NCBI GenBank assembly: GCA_905210845.1
Contig: CAJLYG010000135.1
Span: forward strand, 1 to 8,664
Reading direction: 5' to 3'
DNA length: 8,664 nt
DNA from: an uncultured Prevotella sp.
Lineage (GTDB): Bacteria > Bacteroidota > Bacteroidia > Bacteroidales > Bacteroidaceae
This document shows positions 1-5,799 of this stretch, piece after piece. The translations under genes and the position numbers were made by a program. How positions within the stretch are numbered: the first letter of the stretch is position 1; each line of letters begins with the position of its first letter. The notes below the pieces were generated by a model. That model did not search any database, had not been told where the DNA came from, and worked only from the letters and a program-made list of their open reading frames with translations.

Positions 1-595
1 CTAAGTCTACAGCGATCATGGGATGACCTTCCCGGGCGGAGAGGCGGTGGATCTCTTTGGCAAGGACCTCTTTTCCTGTGCCGTTCTCTCCTGTGATCAG
101 GATGTTCGCCTCGGTGGCAGCAACTTTCTCCACCATGTCATGGAGGCGTTTCATACCATCGCTCTCTCCCCAGAACATCGCCCCTTCTGTCGTCTTGGGC
201 AACTTCCTCGGCGAGGTTTTGCGATAGGCATCCTTCAAGGTCGTCAGGAGCTTGTCGTTGTCAAAGGGCTTCACGATGAAGTCTGCCGCCCCTTCCTTCA
301 ATCCGTCCACCGCCAATTGGATATCCGCATAGGCGGTGAAGAGCACGACTTGTGTCTGTGGGCGCAGCCGCTTGATCTCCTTCAACCAGAAAAGTCCTTC
401 GTTCCCATTGTTGATCCCACTGTGGAAGTTCATGTCTAAGAGCACGACATCCGGCTTCTCTTCCCGCAATCGTGCGGGGATGCTGTTGGGATTGGGGGTT
501 GTGGCGATCTGTGCAAACTCCCCTTCCAATAGCATCCTCACGGTGGAGAGGATGTTCCGGTTGTCGTCTACGATGAGAATGTTTCCTTGTTTCAT
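1..595 (-). CDS. Sigma-54-dependent response regulator (NtrC family), N-terminal part
   Basis: The gene reads leftwards from ATG at 595-593 and runs off the window, giving 198 codons without a stop. Residues 1-125 form a receiver domain: acidic pair D10-D11, likely phosphoacceptor D54 in the motif DVVLLDMNF, T87 in VVLFTAYAD and K109 in FIVKPFD. The loop after D54 is long (HSGINNGNEG), as in Bacteroidetes members known to me. After a linker, residues 143-198 begin a sigma-54 activator AAA+ domain, with Walker A GENGTGKE at 169-176. The sigma-54-contacting GAFTGA loop and the DNA-binding domain lie outside the window and cannot be checked. The family is phosphorylated by a histidine kinase and then uses ATP hydrolysis to open promoters held by sigma-54 RNA polymerase. 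It is divergent from an export operon that carries a sigma-54-type promoter, so it probably activates that operon. No well-placed Shine-Dalgarno is seen; AGGA lies only one base before ATG. A TTG at 604-602 is an in-frame alternative start, but M1 already gives a complete receiver domain. Confidence 0.95.
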   Translation of the reverse strand, partial: MKQGNILIVDDNRNILSTVRMLLEGEFAQIATTPNPNSIPARLREEKPDVVLLDMNFHSGINNGNEGLFWLKEIKRLRPQTQVVLFTAYADIQLAVDGLKEGAADFIVKPFDNDKLLTTLKDAYRKTSPRKLPKTTEGAMFWGESDGMKRLHDMVEKVAATEANILITGENGTGKEVLAKEIHRLSAREGHPMIAVDL

Positions 596-601
596 ATCCT
601 G

Positions 602-633
602 CAAAAATAAGAAAAAGGAATGAAACCGGCAAA
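602..633 (-). promoter_or_regulatory. Possible Bacteroidetes primary-sigma promoter for the response regulator
   Basis: Read on the minus strand, TTTG (633-630) is followed after 20 bases by TATTTTTG (609-602). Both match the Bacteroides housekeeping consensus (-33 TTTG, -7 TAnnTTTG) exactly, with accepted spacing. The -7 box ends only six bases before the start codon, so transcription would begin at or next to the ATG and give an almost leaderless mRNA. That, and the T-rich nature of the strand, keep confidence moderate. No other candidate stood out in the gap. Confidence 0.35.
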
Positions 634-705
634 TATTCGGCGTAAATAGTCGCTGGGAGTGGAGGAGGGGAGCCGTCCTTCCTGCTCAATGAGCGAAGTG
701 CAGGT

Positions 706-722
706 TGTCTAATCCTTTTACA
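706..722. promoter_or_regulatory. Upstream activator site 1 (imperfect dyad)
   Basis: This is a 17-bp imperfect palindrome, TGTCTAATCCTTTTACA, of the form TGTCnAAnnnTTnnACA. Its right half-site is TACA where site 2 has GACA. It is part of a 19-bp direct repeat (706-724) that recurs at 728-746 with three differences. Its centre lies about 113 bp before the predicted sigma-54 start site, typical enhancer distance for an NtrC-type activator. That the divergent response regulator binds here is inference. Confidence 0.6.
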
Positions 723-727
723 CCGAC

Positions 728-744
728 TGTCTAATTCTTTGACA
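728..744. promoter_or_regulatory. Upstream activator site 2 (dyad)
   Basis: A 17-bp palindrome, TGTCTAATTCTTTGACA, with arms TGTCnAA and TTnGACA around a 3-bp centre; 12 of 17 positions are self-complementary. It repeats site 1 with a 22-bp centre-to-centre period, close to two helical turns, so both sites face the same side of the DNA. Its centre is about 91 bp before the predicted start site. Paired, helically phased dyads are how dimers of sigma-54 activators are usually set up to oligomerise. Confidence 0.65.
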
Positions 745-780
745 CCCTCATCGATAGATATTTCCTTCCTTTCCTCTGAT

Positions 781-793
781 TATCAATGACTTA
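781..793 (+). promoter_or_regulatory. Putative IHF-type DNA-bending site
   Basis: TATCAATGACTTA matches the IHF consensus WATCARNNNNTTR at every fixed position. It lies between the paired activator sites and the -24/-12 promoter, where IHF normally bends DNA to bring activator and polymerase together. The consensus comes from enterobacteria and is short and degenerate. Bacteroidetes encode HU/IHF-family proteins, but their sequence preference may differ. Confidence 0.4.
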
Positions 794-800
794 TGCTTTT

Positions 801-816
801 TGGCACAACTTTGGCA
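801..816 (+). promoter_or_regulatory. Sigma-54 (-24/-12) promoter of the export operon
   Basis: TGGCAC, five bases, then TGGCA matches the consensus TGGCAC-N5-TTGCW with one mismatch (G for the second T of TTGC). The invariant GG (802-803) and GC (814-815) are correctly spaced, and a T run precedes the -24 box. Counting from the -12 C puts the start of transcription near 827, only about three bases before the TolC start codon. The adjacent sigma-54 activator gene and the paired upstream dyads independently support the call. Confidence 0.75.
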
Positions 817-829
817 TGAAAGACGATAT

Positions 830-2152
830 ATGAATAAGATTTTTTCCATAAGTATCATTCTCTCGTCATTTGTAATGACGGCGTCGGCACAGGAAAGATG
901 GACCATGGACCGGTGCATCTCCTATGCCGTCCAGCATGCTGCGACCGTGACCCAGGCTCAGATCACGGCAGACCAGAAATGCGCGGACAGTCGCCTGGCA
1001 CGGCTTTCCTTCCTTCCAACGGTCAATGCGGGGGTCTCTGCCCAATACCAATGGGGACGTAACATCGATCCGGAGACCAATACCTACGACAATGTGACTA
1101 CGTTCAACAACTATTATAACATAGAGGCTTCCTTGGTTCTCTTTGATGGAGGACAGACGCTAAGGGCTTTCCAGGCTGCCAAGATGGGGCGTGACCATGC
1201 CCTGACCGCCCTGGAGAAGTCGCGTGACGACAAGGCCATCGACATCATGACCAAGTTTGTGGATGCCGTGTATGCTCATCAGCTCATTGCTTTGAATGAG
1301 GAAAAGCTCTCCGACTCGAAAGCGTTGCTGCATAAGACCCGCCGCCTTTATGAGCTTGGCAACAAGAGCCTGCCTGACGTGACGCAATTAGAGAGCCAGG
1401 TGACTACCGACACGTTCAACCTCCTTCATCAGCGGAATGCCTATCGCACGGCATTGATGGTCTTGCAGACTGCCATGAACTATCCCCTGTCCGATACCTT
1501 GCTGTTGGATGAGGCTACTGCAGATACGGCGGCTTTGATCCTTCGTGACCGGGCCGATGACCTGCAAGGAGGCAATGTCAATGTGCGTCTTGCCGAACTC
1601 AATGCCCGGCAGGCACAGCTCGCCCTGAAAGACCGACGGGCTCAGTTGCTGCCTAAGTTGTCGCTTGCGGGAGGCGTCTATACCAATTATTACCGTAATT
1701 TCTCTCGCCCGTCATCAGAAACCCCAACGTTCAGGTCGCAATTGGACAATAACTTAGGTGAGTATGTCGGGGTATCCCTCACCATTCCTCTCTTCAGCGT
1801 GACCAGTCGTCGGAATGTCAGACAGGCGCGGGCAGACCGTGATCTTGCCGTGAGCCAATGGGAAGAGAGCCGCAGACAATGGCGTGATGGCATCTCGCAA
1901 GCGATCTTAGACCGCGACGGCTACTACAGTGATGTAAGGCAGATGCGGGTGAAGGTAAAGGCTGACTCTGTGGCATACCATCTCAACCGCCGCAAATACG
2001 AAGAAGGGATGCTCTCCACCTTCGACTTGCATACCTCGGCTGAAACGCTCTTGGAGAGCAGGATCAAGTTGTTGCAAACACAACTCTTGTTTACCTTGAA
2101 ACAAAAACTCGTCAACTATTATAAAGGAGAACCATTATGGACATTAAAATAA
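830..2152 (+). CDS. TolC-family outer-membrane efflux channel
   Basis: A 440-residue outer-membrane channel protein of the OEP/TolC family, which trimerises into a beta-barrel with a long periplasmic alpha-helical tunnel. Residues 1-20 are a Sec signal peptide (basic MNK start, hydrophobic core, A18-S19-A20 cleavage site before Q21); there is no lipobox. The mature protein opens with the family-typical ERWTMDRCISYAVQHA (22-37). Two related halves follow, each with a long amphipathic helix pair and a strand region: first around 64-110 (QYQWGRNIDP, SLVLFDGGQ), second around 275-325 (LSLAGGVYTNYY, VGVSLTIPLF). Length is normal for the family. The start at 830 is chosen because it directly begins the signal peptide; the open frame extends back to a TTG at 800, but that lies upstream of the promoter core and adds a charged, non-signal extension. 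It is the first gene of the operon and its end overlaps the adaptor gene, as expected for channel and adaptor made together. Confidence 0.93.
   Translation: MNKIFSISIILSSFVMTASAQERWTMDRCISYAVQHAATVTQAQITADQKCADSRLARLSFLPTVNAGVSAQYQWGRNIDPETNTYDNVTTFNNYYNIEASLVLFDGGQTLRAFQAAKMGRDHALTALEKSRDDKAIDIMTKFVDAVYAHQLIALNEEKLSDSKALLHKTRRLYELGNKSLPDVTQLESQVTTDTFNLLHQRNAYRTALMVLQTAMNYPLSDTLLLDEATADTAALILRDRADDLQGGNVNVRLAELNARQAQLALKDRRAQLLPKLSLAGGVYTNYYRNFSRPSSETPTFRSQLDNNLGEYVGVSLTIPLFSVTSRRNVRQARADRDLAVSQWEESRRQWRDGISQAILDRDGYYSDVRQMRVKVKADSVAYHLNRRKYEEGMLSTFDLHTSAETLLESRIKLLQTQLLFTLKQKLVNYYKGEPLWTLK
2123..2129 (+). promoter_or_regulatory. Strong Shine-Dalgarno for the adaptor gene
   Basis: AAAGGAG lies seven bases before the adaptor ATG at 2137, inside the last codons of the TolC gene. 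It fixes the adaptor start. A sequence this close to the anti-Shine-Dalgarno complement is unusual for Bacteroidetes and stands out because none of the other genes in the window has a comparable one. Confidence 0.6.
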
Positions 2153-3390
2153 AGCAAAAGAAGTATCTGATCCCTAAGAAATACTGGGTGTGGTGTATGG
2201 CCGGCATCCTCTTGGTCGCAGCCTTGGTTATCCTTGCCTTGGGCAATTTCAATTCAACCCTAGCCGTCGAGGGCAACTCCCTGAGCATTGCCGATGTGCG
2301 CTCGGCACAGTTTGACGATTACGTCAGTGTCGATGGCAATGTCGTCCCAATACAGGTCGTGCAGATTTCCCCGGAAGAAGGGGGCATCGTAACGGAGAAA
2401 GTGGTCGACGAGGGCACTCGTGTACACAAGGGGGATGTCATCATCCGCCTGAGCAACAGCAACCTCGACCTGGAGATCTTGAGTGCGGAGAGTGAGTTGG
2501 CAGAGAAGCAGGACATGCTACGTAATACGCAATTGTCGCTGGCTCAAGACCAACTCAATAACCGGAACGAGGCCTTGCAATTGGCGCAGGACATCGTGCA
2601 AAAACGCCGTGAGTACCATCATCAGGCAGCCTTGCAGAAAGAACAACTTAATTCCCGTGACGATTATCTGAAGGCAAAGGAAGACTACCAGCTCGCAGAG
2701 CAGAAATACCATCTCATCCAACAACGTCTTGCCAAGAGCCAGCAACTGCGTCGGGCACAGATGGACCAGATGAGTGATAATCTCTCGTCCATGCAACGGA
2801 ATGTGCGACTTGTCAGGGAGCGCAAGGAAAAGCTCAACGTGCGATCGGCAATCGATGGGGAAGTGGGCGTGTTGGACTGTGAATTAGGACAGAACATCTC
2901 ATCCGGGCAGAAGATCGGGGTCATCAACGATCTCAGTGACTTCAAGGTTGAGGCACAGGTGGACGAGCAATACATCGACCGCGTGCACAATGGACTGCGT
3001 GCTACATTTGAGCAGAACGGCAAGAAATACTTGCTTGCCGTGCATAAGGTGTACCCGGAAGTGCATGACGGACGATTCAAGATCGACTTCGTTTTCTTAG
3101 GGGAACGCCCCACCAATATCCGTACGGGGCAGACCTATTATGTCGACCTGCAATTGGGACAGTCCAAGAAAGCCGTCATTATCCCCAAGGGGACTTTCTA
3201 TAGTACGACGGGTGGCAACTGGATCTTCGTCGTCGACAAGGACGGACATAAGGCCTATCGACGCCATATCCGCATTGGTAGGCAGAATCCACAATATTAT
3301 GAGGTGCTCGAAGGACTCGAACCCGGTGAGCGTGTCATCGTCAGTGGCTATGAGAGCTATAAGGATTATCAAGAACTAAAAATAAAGTAA
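2137..3390 (+). CDS. HlyD/MacA-type periplasmic adaptor (membrane fusion protein)
   Basis: A 417-residue adaptor that would link the inner-membrane ABC unit to the TolC channel. A lysine-rich cytoplasmic start (KIKQKKYLIPKK) precedes one membrane helix at about 17-36, so it is anchored in the inner membrane rather than lipidated. The first half of a biotinyl-lipoyl domain is at about 75-106 (ISPEEGGIVTEKVVDEG, then KGDVIIRL). A long, Q/L/R-rich coiled-coil hairpin spans about 110-232. The second lipoyl half is at about 235-263 (VRSAIDGEVG ... GQNISSGQKIGVI), followed by a beta-barrel region (268-340) and a membrane-proximal domain (345-417, with GLEPGERVIVSGYESY near the end). The domain order is that of MacA-type proteins. 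The gene overlaps the channel gene by 16 bases and ends three bases before the first permease gene, so translational coupling on both sides is likely. RND-type adaptors share this fold, but the ABC permeases downstream favour an ABC system. Confidence 0.92.
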   Translation: MDIKIKQKKYLIPKKYWVWCMAGILLVAALVILALGNFNSTLAVEGNSLSIADVRSAQFDDYVSVDGNVVPIQVVQISPEEGGIVTEKVVDEGTRVHKGDVIIRLSNSNLDLEILSAESELAEKQDMLRNTQLSLAQDQLNNRNEALQLAQDIVQKRREYHHQAALQKEQLNSRDDYLKAKEDYQLAEQKYHLIQQRLAKSQQLRRAQMDQMSDNLSSMQRNVRLVRERKEKLNVRSAIDGEVGVLDCELGQNISSGQKIGVINDLSDFKVEAQVDEQYIDRVHNGLRATFEQNGKKYLLAVHKVYPEVHDGRFKIDFVFLGERPTNIRTGQTYYVDLQLGQSKKAVIIPKGTFYSTTGGNWIFVVDKDGHKAYRRHIRIGRQNPQYYEVLEGLEPGERVIVSGYESYKDYQELKIK

Positions 3391-3393
3391 GGC

Positions 3394-5742
3394 ATGAAGA
3401 GCTATCTTAATTTCCTATCGCGCAACAAGGCATATACCTTCATTAATGTCTTTGGACTGGGTCTGTCGTTGACCTTTGTGATCCTCATCTTCCTGTATGA
3501 CGAAAGCGAGAAAAGTGTTAATCGTCTGGCAGGTACGGAGCAGACTTACTTGATGGCAGTCGACTACACCGAGTCAGGGACGCATGAGCAATGGTCGGGC
3601 TCCAGTCGTGAACTGATCCGTGTGTTGAAGGAACGCTGTCCGCAAGTAGAGTCGGGCTGTGCCTTGTTCTTCAGTCGTGGATGGCAAGTCGGAAAGGGTG
3701 CTGATGATCGGGTGAAAGCCGACCTGCTGTGCGTTGACTCCACCTTCTTCTCCTTCTTTCCCGTGCCATTAGCAGAGGGCAGTGCCAACACGGTCTTGCG
3801 CGACAACACTTCGGCTGTTATCTCCCAGGCGTTTGCCCGTGCCTTCTTCGGCACTGCGAACCCCATTGGGAAGACCCTTGTGTTAGGTCATCAACTGCGC
3901 TTGCACGTGGAAGGCGTCTATCAAAATTTCTCTGGGACGATGCTTCCTGATGCCGACATCCTTTGCCGGTATGAGTTGCTGCGCGATGTGTCCCCGGAAC
4001 TGTTCCGGTTGGATGGCAACTTCGGTGACCCTGAGGTCTATCTCAAGCTTCGCCAAGGGACAGATGCCACGGTCTTGGAAAAGCAAATCGACCAGGTGAC
4101 GGCACCGATCTACAAGGATTTCTTCCCAAAGGGGAAGTTGCTATTCAAGTTATTGCCTTTCCAGGAAACCTATTTCTCGGAGTATGGCTCTGCCTTTTGC
4201 TCGCGAGGTAATTCCAAATTGGTGAACGTTCTCTTCGCCGTTGGCCTTGTCATCCTATTGTTCTCTGTGATGAACTATATCAATCTCACCGTGGCACAGT
4301 CGGGCCGTAGGGCCCATGAGATGGCAACGCGCCGTCTGCTCGGTAGCCAGCGCAGCGATATCATCCGCAAGTTAGTAGGTGAAAGTATCTTGCTCTGCTT
4401 GGTCTCCTCCCTTCTTTCCATCCTATTGGCATGGGCGTTGATCCCACAGGCAAACAGTTTGCTGAACGCCCATATTGCTGCCGTGTCCCTGCTGTCTCCG
4501 CTCAACCTCTTGCTGATGGCGGTGTTGGTCCTTGTCACGGGCGCCTTGGCAGGCTTGATCCCGGCATCCCTGATCTCCCGCTATAAGCCCATTGACGTGG
4601 TGAAAGGAACCTTCCAGCATGCGACACGCATGGTATTAGGCAAGGTCTTCATCGTCATCCAGAATGTCATCACCATGATACTGATTGCCATCTCCTTGGT
4701 CATGAGCCTGCAGATACGCCATATCGTGAATGCTCCTTTGGGCTATGATACCCGCCATGTCATGGAGATCTCCCTCCCGGCTGATTTCTCCAAGAACATG
4801 ACTTTTAAGGCAGAGCTGCTCCGCCAGTCCTTTGTCGTGTCCGCATCCCTTTCTAATGGCTCGCCGATCACCGGGGGATATAACCAGATGTACAACCATG
4901 ACAACCGGTCGGTGCGCCTGCAGCGCTTCTATGCCGACGGCGACTATTTCAAGACCTTAGGCTTAAAGGTACGTGTTGATTATCATAACACGCCTGATGG
5001 GAGCCCTTATGTCAGTACTGGCTATGAGGCGACGATGGGATTGCCAACAGGTACTCGGCAGCTGAATATCTATGAAGACTCCACGGAGCACGTCGCTGGC
5101 GTCTTGGAGCCAGTCCATGTCAGGGATATCACGGATCCTAATGACAGTCAGGTGAACCTCTTTTACATCTACCGACACCCTGAACGTACCCATATCTTTG
5201 ACCATGTGCCCAACATGTTGCTCATCCATGTGAGTGGCAATGCAGCCGCGGCAGTCAAGGGAGTAGCGGATATCTACCGGAAGGTCTTCCATGAGGAGAT
5301 GGACGCTGACCGTCCTTTCATCTATCAGAGCATAGAGAACATGTTCGAGCAGGAGATCCGGGTCAGTCGCATCCTCACCTTATTTGCTTTCGTTGCCATC
5401 CTTATCTCGCTGTTAGGGCTCATTGCCATGTCCACCTACTATATCCAACAGCGTGCAAAGGAGATAGCCATTCGCAAGGTGTTCGGTTCTACGAACAAAC
5501 AGGTCAGAGTGCGTCTTATCTGCTCCTTCCTTGCCTATGTGGGCATTGCTGCGCTCATCGCGCTGCCGGTCACCTGGTATGTCGTGAGCGATTGGATCGC
5601 GCAATACACCTACCGCATTACTTGGTGGCATTGTATTCTGCTCTCCATCCTCTCCGTTGGGTTGATCGGCTTTTGCGCCGTAGCGATCCAGAGCTGGGCG
5701 GCAAGTGATGAGAACCCGGTTAGTCATTTAAAAAACGAATAG
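3394..5742 (+). CDS. FtsX/MacB-type ABC transporter permease (first of two)
   Basis: A 782-residue inner-membrane permease built from two repeated units. Unit 1: membrane helix at about 16-35 (after NKAYTFINVFGLGLSL), a MacB_PCD-like periplasmic domain to about 270, then three helices near 277-297, 330-352 and 369-396. Unit 2: helix near 416-440, periplasmic domain to about 658, then helices near 660-682, 709-731 and 748-766. Each unit carries the cytoplasmic coupling motif after its second helix: EMATRRLLGS at about 309 and EIAIRKVFGS at about 690, the likely contacts with the ATPase. The C-terminus NPVSHLKNE is a variant of the family's NP-x-x-x-L-(R/K) ending. There is no nucleotide-binding domain, unlike E. 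coli MacB. It follows the adaptor gene after three bases. In this mechanotransmission-type family the permease usually couples ATP hydrolysis to movement of the periplasmic domains rather than moving substrate through the membrane. The cargo is not readable from sequence. Confidence 0.92.
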   Translation: MKSYLNFLSRNKAYTFINVFGLGLSLTFVILIFLYDESEKSVNRLAGTEQTYLMAVDYTESGTHEQWSGSSRELIRVLKERCPQVESGCALFFSRGWQVGKGADDRVKADLLCVDSTFFSFFPVPLAEGSANTVLRDNTSAVISQAFARAFFGTANPIGKTLVLGHQLRLHVEGVYQNFSGTMLPDADILCRYELLRDVSPELFRLDGNFGDPEVYLKLRQGTDATVLEKQIDQVTAPIYKDFFPKGKLLFKLLPFQETYFSEYGSAFCSRGNSKLVNVLFAVGLVILLFSVMNYINLTVAQSGRRAHEMATRRLLGSQRSDIIRKLVGESILLCLVSSLLSILLAWALIPQANSLLNAHIAAVSLLSPLNLLLMAVLVLVTGALAGLIPASLISRYKPIDVVKGTFQHATRMVLGKVFIVIQNVITMILIAISLVMSLQIRHIVNAPLGYDTRHVMEISLPADFSKNMTFKAELLRQSFVVSASLSNGSPITGGYNQMYNHDNRSVRLQRFYADGDYFKTLGLKVRVDYHNTPDGSPYVSTGYEATMGLPTGTRQLNIYEDSTEHVAGVLEPVHVRDITDPNDSQVNLFYIYRHPERTHIFDHVPNMLLIHVSGNAAAAVKGVADIYRKVFHEEMDADRPFIYQSIENMFEQEIRVSRILTLFAFVAILISLLGLIAMSTYYIQQRAKEIAIRKVFGSTNKQVRVRLICSFLAYVGIAALIALPVTWYVVSDWIAQYTYRITWWHCILLSILSVGLIGFCAVAIQSWAASDENPVSHLKNE

Positions 5743-5756
5743 AATAACCTGGCGTA

Positions 5757-5776
5757 AGGAGCCCTACGAAGCTCCT
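5757..5776 (+). other. Small hairpin between the two permease genes
   Basis: AGGAGC (5757-5762) and GCTCCT (5771-5776) can pair as a 6-bp stem with an 8-base loop in the 57-base gap after the first permease. No T run follows (GTTGCCTATT), so it is not a canonical intrinsic terminator. It could mark an mRNA processing or stability point, or be chance. Confidence 0.3.
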
Positions 5777-5799
5777 GTTGCCTATTAAACAATGGTGAT

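Noticed and set aside
23..439. Plus-strand open frame opposite the response regulator
   Set aside because: It is antisense to a gene with clear receiver and Walker A motifs and resembles no known protein.
684..694. Small palindrome GCTCAATGAGC in the divergent intergenic region
   Set aside because: Only a 4-bp stem with a 3-base loop, unrelated to the dyad repeats; expected by chance.
738..766. Possible primary-sigma promoter (TTTG at 738-741) for the TolC gene
   Set aside because: No TAnnTTTG box is found at the right spacing, and the TTTG belongs to the second dyad repeat.
800..829. Upstream TTG start extending the TolC protein by 10 residues
   Set aside because: The TTG lies at the -24 promoter element and would place RR-containing residues ahead of an already complete signal peptide; ATG at 830 fits better.
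5757..5776. Intrinsic terminator between the permeases
   Set aside because: The stem is short and no T run follows; the gene order points to continued transcription.
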